Position numbers and translations under genes: made by a program. Of a stretch of 64,000 bases of DNA, positions 35,660-47,448 are shown piece after piece (the stretch's first letter is position 1; the number at the start of each line of letters is the position of its first letter). This stretch comes from Owenia fusiformis (lineage: Eukaryota > Annelida > Polychaeta > Sabellida > Oweniidae), in assembly GCA_903813345.2 (NCBI GenBank), contig CAIIXF020000006.1, positions 3,536,001 through 3,600,000 on the forward strand, written 5' to 3'. Below the pieces are notes generated by a model that was not told where the DNA came from, made no database searches, and saw only the letters and a list, made by a program, of their open reading frames with translations.

Positions 35660-36140
35660 GTAAAAGTTTATCATTGATGACCCATACTAATGATCACTTG
35701 ATGTCCCATACTATTGATCATTTGATACATGTATACCATACTATTGACCACTTGATGTCCCATACTATTGATCACTTGATGTCCCACACTGTTGATTCCT
35801 TTGATATACTATTGATCACTTGACGTCCCATACTGTTGATCACTTGATGTCCCATACTATTGATCATTTGATGTCCCATACTATTTAACACTTACTACCC
35901 CATACCATTGATCACTTGATTTCCCACACTGTTAATTATTTTATTCCCTAATACTTATTAATTACTATTGATTATTGATTGTCGTAGACTGTTGATTACT
36001 TGATATCCAGTACTGTTGATCACTTGATGTTCCATACTGTTGATCACTTGATATCCCATACCATTGATCACTTGATGCCCCATACTATTGGTTAGTTGAT
36101 GTCCCATACCACTAATCACTTGATGTCTCATACCATTGAT
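35660..36140. repeat. 22-24-bp minisatellite
   Basis: About 20 degenerate units of 'cttgatgtcccatactattg' plus 'atca', with variable spacing. On the opposite strand it gives an open frame of INGMGHQV-type repeats that is not a gene. Confidence 0.93.
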
Positions 36141-36860
36141 TTCTAAATGCAGCATGCTTGTTTTAACGACTTGGAAAGTTTTATTTTGGTCTCTCTCAAG
36201 ACTTTTGAAAACTATAATACATGTACATATGGACATATGTATATTATATATTATGGTAAACAATTTAGTGATATACATGTAGTGTCAGCTTATAGATACA
36301 CTATTTGTATACATGGAAAGAATATTACTCAAGTAATAAAAAAATATTTGTACTAATGTTCTCCATTGATCCAAATGAAAGAGACATAGGAAATTGTACA
36401 TTGCAAATGTTTATTTTAAATAAAATACAAAAAACGCCCATGGGTGATACTCTGTGACTCTAATTTACGAAAATATGAACTTATATTAGACCTTCATTTT
36501 TTTTGTTTGGTTAAATAAAAGTTAGAGTTACAAGAAAATATAAGGTATGATAAGATAAACCTTATTGTTAATTTTTAATTAAATTTCAAAGTTGGGGTCA
36601 GTTTTTAGCAAAAACGATTTTTGGACCCCCTGAGGGTGACCTACTTTAAATGGGTGCCACGGCCAGTATGCATTTTCTAAAAATTTAGGTTATAGATTTT
36701 CTTTTTATTGAAACTCCAAGCTTTCAGAAAATATATAGTTTAATGGGGTTGGGTTAATTTAAAAAAATGGTTGTCCAATGCTAACATTAGGAGTTCAGGG
36801 GAAATGAAGATGGGGGGGGGGGGGTGGGGCTACTTTGCTCTGAGTAATTGAAAAAATGCA
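36141..36860. other. intergenic, no gene seen; poly-G tract
   Basis: AT-rich sequence with a G13-15 run at about 36813-36830. No coding or RNA gene could be supported. Confidence 0.5.
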
Positions 36861-36864
36861 AATA

Positions 36865-37101
36865 CAGTTGGGGACATAAATAAATGACAGGTGGATTTGC
36901 TGAAGTGAGGATTTCCCATGTTAAAAATAAGAGAATTTACAAGAGGCCATACATCAGTGGATGAGATTATACAAAATGTAAAATATACAAATTTTAAGGG
37001 ATATATATCTAGACAATATTGGAAATTATGGGCTTTCAGACCACCATAATTAGGAAATGGTGATCGAAAATCGACCTGTCATTTATTTTTGTCCCCAACT
37101 G
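36865..37101. mobile_element. 237-bp MITE with 25-28-bp inverted ends and TA duplication
   Basis: It begins CAGTTGGGGACATAAATAAA and ends in the near-perfect reverse complement (TTTTTGTCCCCAACTG). It is flanked by TA at 36863-36864 and 37102-37103. This fits a Tc1/mariner-superfamily non-autonomous element. No coding capacity. Confidence 0.85.
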
Positions 37102-37235
37102 TAGTTGAAATTCGAGGACCAGAAAGAAATGAGTAGTTCTCATATATATTTGGTATTATTACTGGTTGGTTATTAGCGATGTGTCTATGTCAATAATCTG
37201 CAAAAGGCTAATAGTAATAAGCGTATAAGCCCATA

Positions 37236-37883
37236 TAGAGTCAGTACGTCTATTTCCAAACACCCCCATCAAAAAAAGTAGTTAGCTTGGCTGTACTGCA
37301 CATCTATGCTATGATTCTATATATATTATGTGTATCATCCACTGTAGAATGCATTTGCAGAAAAAATTACGAAAAATTGTAAAAAATATCTGGGTTATTC
37401 CATTTTTACTACAAGGTATTTTAGGGGGGTAATTCCGAACAGGAGTTTTTTTGGGGGGTAAATCCGAACACTTGCATGGGGGTAATTCCAAACACTTAAC
37501 TTAAACTTAATTGTTTTAATTATTAGATTGATGGTATATCATTATATGATACCCTTAACTTATGATACTGGATCCTGTCACCCCTGCATATCAAGAAACC
37601 CAAATTTAAATCATTTATTACTGACATCTATTTATTTAAATGCACAGAGTTTGTGGGGGTAATTCCAAACACAAGCATGGGGGTAATTCCGAACATCTAA
37701 ATCATCATAATTGATTATTTTATTGTAAGATTGTTGGTATACATCATTATATTGTATCTTTCAGGCTATAAATATTATGTAGAGGTAGTAGAGGTACTAT
37801 TATTCAATTCAATGATCTGCTTGCCATTATTTGGAACCCGTTCGTGTTTACCCCCCTGTTTGGATTTGGACGTATTGACTCTA
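37236..37883. mobile_element. 648-bp element with TAGAGTCARTACGTC inverted ends and internal repeats
   Basis: The left end is TAGAGTCAGTACGTCTATTT. The right end, reverse-complemented, is TAGAGTCAATACGTCCAAAT; both continue into 'tccaaaca'. Inside, 'gggggtaattccgaacac'-type words recur at about 37430, 37470, 37655 and 37680. A roughly 230-bp direct duplication is visible. No transposase frame. Confidence 0.72.
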
Positions 37884-38039
37884 AAGCAGATGTGTGTTTG
37901 TCTCGCATTTGCTGAAGAAATTGAAGTTTGATTCTTATTATTCTGTCTGATTATTGTCGTGCAAAAATATTTTATGAAAACATCAAAAAAGGCTGCCGAA
38001 AAACAAATACCGAAAAAAAAACACAGTTCATTCAGAATT

Positions 38040-38620
38040 TTCAAACAAATTGAGGATATGTCACGCATTTGCTTCGAATTTTTCAAGGGTCACAGCAGCC
38101 AAAAACTTAGATAACCACTTTGACTTTGAGATGACCTTAACCCATAGACATTGACTTGTTGCCAAGCGTCACATCAGTCCCAAGGACCTTATCACCGAAT
38201 ACCTAGATATTGACCTTTGACCTAGGAATGAACTTGGACCTCAGGTCAACTAATCATGGTTTGTCAAGGATAACAACAGTCGCCAATTGCATTAAATTTC
38301 CAAATACCAAGATATTGACCTTTGAACTTGGAATGAACTTGACCCACAAAGTTGACCTTGATCTCAGGTCATCATCGTAGGTCAAGGTTCACAGCACAGA
38401 CCAAGGGTCTCAAAGAGCCAAATACCTAGATATTGACCTTTTATCTTGGAATGACCTTTGCCTCTGACATTAGTCTGTTTGTAGAATGTCCACCGCGACC
38501 CACTTGTTGTTGACCAAGTATGAGGGCCCAAGGACAGACAGATAGAAGGACAGACAAACCACCTTGCATTATATCAACTAGCAATCTACCCATTCGTGGC
38601 TCACTACGGGTTACAGCAGC
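38040..38620. repeat. dispersed-type repeat with 'gatattgacctttgacctag' words
   Basis: About four degenerate copies of a roughly 100-130-bp unit. Each contains 'aatacctagatattgacctt', a 'ggaatgaac/ggaatgacc' word, 'caggtca' and 'ggtcaaggtt'. At 38211-38223 the unit reads TGACCTTTGACCT, the reverse complement of AGGTCAAAGGTCA. No coding capacity. Confidence 0.8.
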
Positions 38621-38789
38621 CCCTACATGGCAGCAGCCCCCTCAAAAACTTGTTCAAAGGCCTTGTCACGCCAAATACCTAAATATTCACTTCTGAGCTT
38701 GAGATGACATTGGCCCATAAGATTGTCTTTGGTCTGAGGTCTCCGAGGCTAATCGCTGCCCTGTCAAACCTCACGCATTATGTTGAATT

Positions 38790-40995
38790 ATGTTGACTTG
38801 GTATATTTGAGTGCAGGACATATGGGCCATTTTCATTGACTTGATATATTGGAGTACAGGACATATGGGCCATTTTCATTGACTTGGTATATTGGAGTGC
38901 AGGACATTTGGGCCATTTTCATTGACTTGGTATATTGGAGTGCAGGACATATGGGCCATATTCATTGACTTGGTATATTGGAGTGCAGGACATATGGGCC
39001 ATTTTCATTGACTTGATATATTGGAGTGCAGGACATATGGGCCATATTCATTGACTCGGTATATTGGAGTGCAGGACATATGGGCCATTTTCATTGACTC
39101 GGTATATTGGAGTGCAGGACATATGGGCCATTTTCATTAACTCGGTATATTGGAGTGCAGGACATATGAGCCATTTTCATTGACTTGGTATATTGGAGTG
39201 CAGGACATATGAGCCATTTTCATTGGCTTGGTATATTTGAGTGCAGGACATATGGGGCATTTTCATTGGCTTGGTATACTGGAGTGCAGGACATATGGGC
39301 CATTCTCATTGACTTGGTATATTGGAGTGCAGGACATATGGGCCATTATCATTGACTTGGTATATTGGAGTGCAGGACATATGGTCCATTTTCATTGACT
39401 TGGTATATTGGAGTGCAGGGCATATGGTCCATTTTCATTGACTTGGTATATTGGAGTGCAGGACATATGGGCCATTTTCATTAACTTGGTATATTGGGAG
39501 TGCACGACAAATGGGCCATTTTCATTGACTTGGTATATTGGAGTGTAGGACATATGGGCCATTTTCATTGACTTGGTATATTGGAGTGCAGGACATATGG
39601 GCCATTTTCATTGACTTGGTATATTGGAGTGCAGGACATATGGGCCATTTTCATTGACTTGATATATTGGAGTACAGGACATATGGGCCATTTTCATTGA
39701 CTTGGTATATTGGAGTGCAGGACATTTGGGCCATTTTCATTGACTTGGTATATTGGAGTGCAGGACATATGGGCCATATTCATTGACTTGGTATATTGGA
39801 GTGCAGGACATATGGGCCATTTTCATTGACTTGATATATTGGAGTGTAGGACATATGGGCCATTTTCATTGACTTGGTATATTGGAGTGCAGGACATATG
39901 GGCCATTTTCATTGACTTGGTATATTGTAGTGCAGGACATATGGGCCATTTTCATTGACTTGATATATTGGAGTACAGGACATATGGGCCATTTTCATTG
40001 ACTTGGTATATTGGAGTGCAGGACATTTGGGCCATTTTCATTGACTTGGTATATTGGAGTGCAGGACATATGGGCCATATTCATTGACTTGGTATATTGG
40101 AGTGCAGGACATATGAGCCATTTTCATTGGCTTGGTATATTTGAGTGCAGGACATATGGGGCATTTTCATTGGCTTGGTATACTGGAGTGCAGGACATAT
40201 GGGCCATTCTCATTGACTTGGTATATTGGAGTGTAGGACATATGGGCCATTTTCATTGACTTGGTATATTGGAGTGCAGGACAAATGGGCCATTTTAATT
40301 GACTTGGTATATTGGAGTGCAGGAAATATGGGCCATTTTCATTGGCTTGGTATATTGGAGTGCAGGACTTATGGGCCATTTTCATTGACTTGGTATATTG
40401 GAGTGCAGGACATATGGGCCATTTTCATTGGCTTGGTATATTGGAGTGCAGGACATATGGGCCATTTTCATTGGCTTGGTATATTGGAGTGCAGGACATA
40501 TGGGCCATTTTCATTGACTTGGTATATTGGAGTGCAGGACATATGGGCCATTTTAATTGACTTGGTATATTGGAGTGCAGGACATATGGGCCATTTTCAT
40601 TGGCTTGGTATATTGGAGTGCAGGACTTATGGGCCATTTTCATTGACTTGGTATATTGGAGTGCAGGACATATGGGCCATTTTCATTGGCTTGGTATATT
40701 GGAGTGCAGGACTTATGGGCCATTTTCATTGACTTGGTATATTGGAGTGCAGGACATATGGGCCATTTTCATTGGCTTGGTATATTGGAGTGCAGGACAT
40801 ATGGGCCATTTTCATTGACTTGGTATATTGGAGTGCAGGACATATGGGCCATTTTCATTGACTTGGTATATTGGAGTGCAGGACATATGGGCCATTTTCA
40901 TTGACTTGGTATATTGGAGTGCAGGACATATGGGCCATTTTCATTGACTTGGTATATTGGAGTGCAGGACATATGGGCCATTTTCATTGACTTGG
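38790..40995. repeat. 43-bp satellite, about 51 copies
   Basis: Tandem units of 43 bases: 'ggtatattggagtgcaggac', 'atatgggccattttcattga', 'ctt'. Variants (gatatattggagtac, acatttggg, ggcttgg, acttatggg) recur in blocks; for example the gatatattggagtac variant returns at about 38840, 39660 and 39962. This indicates block duplications of seven or more units. Because 43 is not a multiple of 3, the frame shifts each unit and gives three-unit peptide repeats; these are not genes. It ends about 420 bases before the CRYZ-type start codon. Confidence 0.97.
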
Positions 40996-41413
40996 TATAT
41001 TGGACCAGAACCAGCTTCCAACAAAATTCCTGCAGAGGAATGAGTCATCTAGACAATGAATTTGGCGATTTATTATGTCAGATATTATAAAGCAGCTTTA
41101 ATAGTTTAAAATTCTTGATATTTCTTCGTTAAATGCCATGCTCTGGTTCCAAGAAAAGTTGTTCCCGCCCCACAATGATTGATGCGTATATACCACAACA
41201 TTCAAAAACAAGAAGAAGATGCACAAATGGCAACATCTTGAAAGCTATAATAAATATTTCATATGCACACAATGAAAGGCAACATTCAAAATCATTTAAA
41301 ATAACAAGAAACACAAGGGGCAAGATCAATAAACTGGTTATATTCAAGAGCTTTTGATTCACCCCTCACTATATAAAAAGAATATCAAGTCTAAAAGGCT
41401 GTTCTATTTCAGT

Positions 41414-44400
41414 ATGTCAACTGCAAGGAAGGTAATGAGTGCTGTAATGAAAGCAATTAGAGTATCAGAGTTTGGGGGTGAGGAAGTACTTAAGCTACAA
41501 ACAGATGTTCCAATACCAAAGCCTCAGATAAACCAGGTGAGTTAGCAACTACACGAAGGTCAATAATTTGTCCCAGATAATACTGGAGAATGGGCCTATG
41601 AAGTTGATAATGTTATAAGTCCTTATGGAGAATGGAGACTGTAGAGCCTCAAAGTCCACTTTTTGGTGACTCTAAAGGACAAATTCTCACAAGGATGCCC
41701 AAAGCATTTTCACATTTCAGCTAATTTATTTAGTAAAATCTTGAAGGACTCACCCTTGTTATAGAGTAACCAAGTCATTCCAATTTTGAGTTTGTTCCAG
41801 GTCCTTATAAAGGTGTTTACTGCTGGGGTAAACCCTGTAGACACATACATCAGATCAGGGGCATATGCAAGACTACCTGAGTTACCATATACACCTGGTA
41901 ATGACTGTGCTGGAATTATACATGCAGTAGGGGACAATGTCAAGCAGTTTACAGTGAGTACACAATAATGTCAAACATTTTACAGTGAGCACACAATTGT
42001 CAAACATTTTACAGTGAGTACACATTTATCAAACATTTTACAGTGAGTACACAATTGTCAAACATTTTACAGTGAGTACACCATTGTCAGACATCTTACA
42101 GTGAGTACACCATCGTCAAACATTTAACAGTGAGTACACAATTGTCAAACATTTCACAGTGAGTACACAATTGTCAAGCATTTTACAGTGAGTAGAAAAT
42201 TGTCAAAGATTTTACAGTGAGTACACACAGTGGGGAACAATATCAGAGATTTTACAGTGAGTACACAATTGTCAAACATCCTCAGCGAGTACTCAGTGGG
42301 GAACAATGTCAGATATTCTCAGATCTCATTCTGTATAATAAAAGATACATAGCCCTATCAGTGAATTAAATGGCTTCTTTTCCTTGCACCAATACATGGC
42401 CAAGAAAGTTCCATATTGGGTAAGGGAAACATCAGGGAATTTTCATTTAAAGATAAATTGTTGCATCAATTTCATTTTTATAATTTCAAAAATCATATTT
42501 TTTTAGAAAGGGCAGAGAATATACTGTATGAGAGGCGAAGGAACATATGGAGAGTATACAGTGTCGGATGAGGAGTTTGTTCACCCTCTCCATGACAATC
42601 TCTCCTTCAGTCAGGGGGCAGCACTTGGAGTAGCCTACTTCACAGCCTACAGAGCACTATTAATAAGGTGAATGATCACCTAGCTTTCTGTTGGTCCTTG
42701 GGATTATATGAATATACTAAGTATTCTCTTTACTATCGTCATGTTTGTATTGTACCATACTACAATAACATTTAAGAAATTTAGTGTAAATTATTAAACA
42801 AAGTTATTCAAGATTTATGATCTAAATGTCTCAAAATTATATATTATTAAAGCAATATCAGTACTCGGGGGTTTCATCAGCAGTAGGCAACAGGTGATTT
42901 TCATGAGTTGTTTTCACAAAATCGCCTGTTGTTAACTTTTCAACTTTCCCATGTTGAATTTCATATAATATATTAAATCAGTAGTTTGCCATGGTGCCAA
43001 AAAATCATTGTGCTCATTTTTATAATATATTTAGAGCAGCAGCTAAGCCAGGGGAATCTGTCTTGGTACATGGTGCCAGCGGTGGGGTGAGTGCTTATTC
43101 TAAGATAAAATAGAGAGCATTTAAATTGCTTGTTAACAACTGAAATGGTCATGTATATATGACCTCAAAGATGAAGAACAGGGATGATGAGATGGTCATA
43201 TTCCAGTGTAAAGTTGATCACATTTTTAATTTGACTATTAGAGTTTTCTGTCCTACCTTTGAACTCAACCAGTCCAGTTTTTAACCATATTATTATACGA
43301 AATATTAAGCATGATATGTGTTCACTCAAGGTTGGTCTAGCTGCTTGCCAGATTGGCCATGCAAGAGGTATGAAGGTCATTGGAACAGCAGGGTCAGCTG
43401 AAGGCATGTGCATTGTCAGTAGGAATGGAGCAAGCAAAACATTCAACCATAAAGAAGATGGCTATGCAGAAAAGATTAGTGTAAGGATTTGTTATGTTTG
43501 TGTATGGAATCAGTTTGGAAGTGGTTTAAATATGTTAATTGAACAACCAGGTGCAGGGGAGGTCAAATGTAATTGTACTCTTCAAATTTAGAGGTGGAGA
43601 TTGAGCCAACCATGTAATACACAAGTTGAGCAATTTGATTCCTTGCTATGTTTCTTGAATATATCATTGTGTCTTTATGCTTGATACCATCTGACCCTGT
43701 GCATCAAAAGCACCATGTTTGTGTTAATGTGGCAGCGAGACTCACTGTTGAGAAATTCCCATATACTTTGTAGGAATACACCGATGGTGAAGGAGTGGAT
43801 GTCATCATAGAAATGTTGGCCAATGTTAACCTAGCAACAGATCTCACATTGCTCAAAACAAATGGTAAAGTTGTGGTAAGTTGCTTTTAATGTAACCTTT
43901 ACAAATAACAAAGCTATCTCCACAATCTCAAATACACTAGATCACACCTTGCAATATTTGGTAACTTATGGTAATGATTTTCAATGTCTGCATTATAGAA
44001 GAACACCTGACAAGTGGAACAGTGTTATTAAAGTCCCATGGCCTATCTACCCCATGCTAATGAACCTCTGTAATTGGAACCCTTTTTGTGGTCCCAAGGG
44101 TGTTCCACTTGCACAATTGTATTAAAAGAGCATGGAATGTTCCAAATGTGACAGAATCATCAATTCTAAAATTCACTTGAAAAATGTTGTGCTAAACTTA
44201 CATTTCTATAGATTGTTTTATCATGGTTTAATTGTGCTGTTTACAGGTAGTTGGCAATAGGGGAAGCATAGAGATCAATCCAAGATTAACTATGGCCAAG
44301 GAGTCTTCCATTATGGGCTGCATGCTCTGGCAAATGTCAAAGGTACTGTATACAATTGTAGACTATTCTTTGCCAGATGGATTGATTTAGGAATGTTTCT

Positions 44401-44739
44401 AGGTATGAAAGTCAAGAATTTGCCATGCGTGATGTGATCATTTTAGACTTTCTGTCCTAAATTTTGGGATAGTTTTTGAGAAAAGGGTCCCATTGAAATA
44501 ACAAAGAGCACTTGGAAAACTAAATCTAATGCACTTTTGCATATGTCTCACTTTCCCTTGTGTTGTTCTTTCAGTTGGAGAGTCAAGAGATAGCTGCTCA
44601 GCTGGAAGTTGGCGCAGAACAAGGTTGGGTGAAGCCAGTCATAGGAAAGGACTTTTCTCTCGATCAGGCGCAGGACGCACACCATCTAGTCATTAACAAT
44701 AAAACGACCACTGGCAAAATAATAATCAGTATGCCATGA
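41414..44739 (+). CDS. CRYZ: zeta-crystallin / NADPH:quinone reductase, complete, 8 exons
   Basis: Exons: 41414-41536, 41801-41953, 42507-42667, 43035-43086, 43331-43480, 43774-43875, 44247-44342, 44575-44739. All phases join; 333 aa, against 329 for human CRYZ. It is an MDR-superfamily reductase: an N-terminal GroES-like fold ([31 protein letters not shown]), then a Rossmann fold with [18 protein letters not shown] for NADPH. Then come [14 protein letters not shown] and [11 protein letters not shown], typical of zeta-crystallin, and the end WVKPVIG...[10 protein letters not shown]. Known role: cytosolic one-electron quinone reduction and binding of AU-rich mRNA in mammals. No catalytic zinc ligands, as expected. 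A second in-frame ATG ([10 protein letters not shown]) near 41438 might be the true start if the first nine residues are not used. The acceptor-like TTTCAG just before the ATG suggests an upstream 5' UTR exon. Confidence 0.96.
41936..42310 (+). repeat. minisatellite made of the exon 2 / intron 2 junction of the CRYZ-type gene
   Basis: The exon end 'gacaatgtcaagcagtttac' and its donor 'agtgagtacacaa' are repeated about ten more times at roughly 29-bp spacing ('caattgtcaaacattttac' then 'agtgagtac'). Two later units include the longer 'cagtggggaacaat' part, also derived from the exon. Each unit carries a full GTGAGT donor. Confidence 0.93.
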
Positions 44740-45720
44740 AATTGATCTACATGTAATATACTTTCATTATTTTAGATAAACTTATAGGCTTCATTCAAAG
44801 TTTCAAAATATAGTCTTATCATCCATCTACTTTCATGCCTTGGAAAACTATATAAGACGTTTTCTGAAAAACTGTGAAAAAAAAGTTTTTTTTCACATAT
44901 AACTTTCAAATATTTGAATTTCCCACCATTTTAGAAACCAAAGATTTTGAGATGAGTGTTATCTGAGAGTTTTTTTCCCAATGACTTGAGAGAATTTCAT
45001 TGATTTATTGGGATAACACAGACCCTTATCACAGACAATCCAGTGATTGCACTCACATTTTGGAAACACAAAGATATAGAAAGAATGGACTGACAAGGCT
45101 GGGAATAGCAGTTGCACTTTGTTTCGTAAAGTGTTCCTGGAAACGCAACGCCCATGTCAAAGTGTACAACTTATGTATTGCAGTTTTGCACTGCAAATTG
45201 CGCATGCAGTAACTCCATCAAATAATCAAAACAATCCTGATCGATGTTCAGATGATGAGTCAACGATGTCAGGATCATATTGCATGTATGAGTTTTCTGA
45301 GCACCTTAAAATACATAGCTTTTATTTTTATAGAGAACACATATTTTGTATTCCGTTTTAACTTTAGCTGCCTATTTGACTCACTATTCATATCTGTAAT
45401 ATTGAAAAACTCATGCTTTAAAGGCCTCCTTACATATGACTCGTCAGACTTCTTGTGAATTGGTTTCTGTTCTGGCGATTGGGAATATAAACATGCGAAC
45501 CGAAGCACAACTTTGCGCATTCTTCTTAAGCAGTGTCTGTAGCTTCCCGGAAGTTTTTTTTACATATACAGCAACGTGGGGCGTAGGAAGGTGTAAATTC
45601 AACACTACTGATTGTTTTGATACTGCCCAAGTTGTGGATACTCCTGCACTACCACATAGCAGCCCTTGGACCAAGGATGATCCTACCTAACTTGGTACAT
45701 TTCATGCACATACCTGGCTT
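44740..45720. other. intergenic after the CRYZ-type gene, no gene seen
   Basis: No convincing exon. Weakly similar short words recur elsewhere: 'ccaatgacttgagagaatttc' here resembles 'ccaatgacttgacataatttc' near 55540, and 'gaagcacaactttgcgcat' (about 45502) resembles 'gaagcgcaactttgcgcat' (about 47018). These look like diverged dispersed repeats. Confidence 0.5.
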
Positions 45721-45726
45721 CTAAAT

Positions 45727-46236
45727 ATATATAAACACCCCCCTCCATAAGTTTGGCAACCTTAGCTCCCCCATTGAACTACGTGTTAAAGTACCCTTTG
45801 TATTCGTTTGATTTCTCTTCTTAAAAGAGAGCTTCGTCTTGTAGTTTAACTAGACTCTGCACGCAGGGTAGTGTTAAAGCCTCTTTATGTTTGAATTTTT
45901 ATTTGCATAATCTAAAACGAAAAATCTAATTTTAGGGTTGGAAATAAAAATTGACATCACTTCCAGTACCTCCAATTTTTCTAAATTTTTTTCAACAATT
46001 ACAACAGATCGGAAATCGATGATAAATCTGTTGAATTTTTGAAAATCGACGTTCCCATGTAAACCAATTGTAGACCTATTGTTATGGAGGAAAAAATGGG
46101 AAAATTTGGAGGTATTGGAAATAAAGTCAAGTTACGTTTCCATCAATTTTATAAGTATTTTCCCCGCAGGTTATGTAAAAAAGAGGCTTTAACACGTGGT
46201 TCAATAGGGGAGCTATGGAGGGGAGTGTATATCTTT
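45727..46236. mobile_element. 510-bp MITE-like element with long diverged inverted ends
   Basis: The right end, reverse-complemented, reads 'atatacactcccctccatag', 'ctcccctattgaaccacgtg', 'ttaaagcctc'. The left end has 'cacccccctccataag', 'agctcccccattgaactacg', 'tgttaaag' and again 'gttaaagcctctt'. The interior has no gene. The left arm carries an insertion of about 12 bases. Confidence 0.7.
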
Positions 46237-47448
46237 ATCTGGCTTTCCGTTTGCATTATTTTGTTGTACTCGTAGAGTGGCATTAATGAAGATAGATGAT
46301 GTAATGTGAACGAGTGGGCGCATGGAAAAGTGAATATATTAGCATGGGAACAAGGCTAATATCAGACTAATATAAGCAACCATTAAATGATAGATGTATA
46401 CTATTATTGACATTTTATTTATGAAATCCAAATATTATATTTAAAATCGTATGTACCATAGAAAAAAACGTATACGGCACATGTTTTAAAGTCAGTGCAA
46501 CAAAATTGGGTATACTACAAATCATATTACAGATTTTGAAATATGGTCTACTTAGAAAAATAGACAATTTTATATTATTATTACCATTAGCCTTTACACA
46601 GGTCGCAATATTCCATATTATCAGATAAGGTAAATATGAATTGAACGTGTAAAGATATTGTACAGGGTGTCCCATATGTTTCAAGAATGATGCTGTATTT
46701 TATTGGTTCTCTTTTCAATCTAATTAATTTTGTAATTATTTAATTAAATATGTATTCAAAATATGTAAATGAATCGTTAAATATTGATACTTTCATTTTT
46801 CGAATATGATATTATTATTATCTTATTACGAATTTAACCCCCTAACCCGGATTAAAGTTTTAATCCCGGCAAAATCATCAAAAATCACAATTTGTTTTTT
46901 GCATCCCGGAAAATGTCAAAACGTGGAAAAAATGACTGTGAATGTTCAATATTCGGATGCTACTGCTTTCAGGCTTTTGCAAAAGGCATCTCTCCTTTTT
47001 GCAAATATACTGATCGAAGCGCAACTTTGCGCATGTTTCCAAAGCTTTCCCAAAGTGTACTTCCACAAAGGAACACAACTACCAGCCATGTACAACGTAC
47101 ATATTCTAATGGGAACGATTACTCCCCGGGATTACTCAAGTCATATTATCGTTGTTGAATACCCCAATGGCTTCGTAAAACTCCAAAGGGTTTTGATTTA
47201 TTTTGATTTTCTTTTGCTTTCTTTTCGATTTCTATACGGGGCATTGAATTTTAACATACTACCTTTCTGTCTGTATCTGGCTTGCTACAATACGGCTCCC
47301 CAGGGGGCAACCTGGGGTCGTTACAGAATTAAATCCATTCACAACTGTTGAAAAGTAAAAAAAATGTTTGCAAACCGATGACAAAATAAGAATACATCTA
47401 CAAGTCATACAGGTATAATTTGTTTAGTTTGACATTAAGCTGATATTG
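46237..47448. other. intergenic, no gene seen
   Basis: AT-rich. 'gtacagggtgtcccatat' at about 46661 resembles a mariner-type terminus but no partner was found. The overlapping open frames at 46800-47350 have no family resemblance and no splice context. Confidence 0.45.

Noticed and set aside
40011-40904. YIGVQDIWAIFIDLVYWSAGHMGHFHWLG repeat proteins (shown as WAIFIDLVYWSAGHMGHF core)
   Set aside because: Product of the 43-bp satellite read over three units. No start context, splice sites or homologue.
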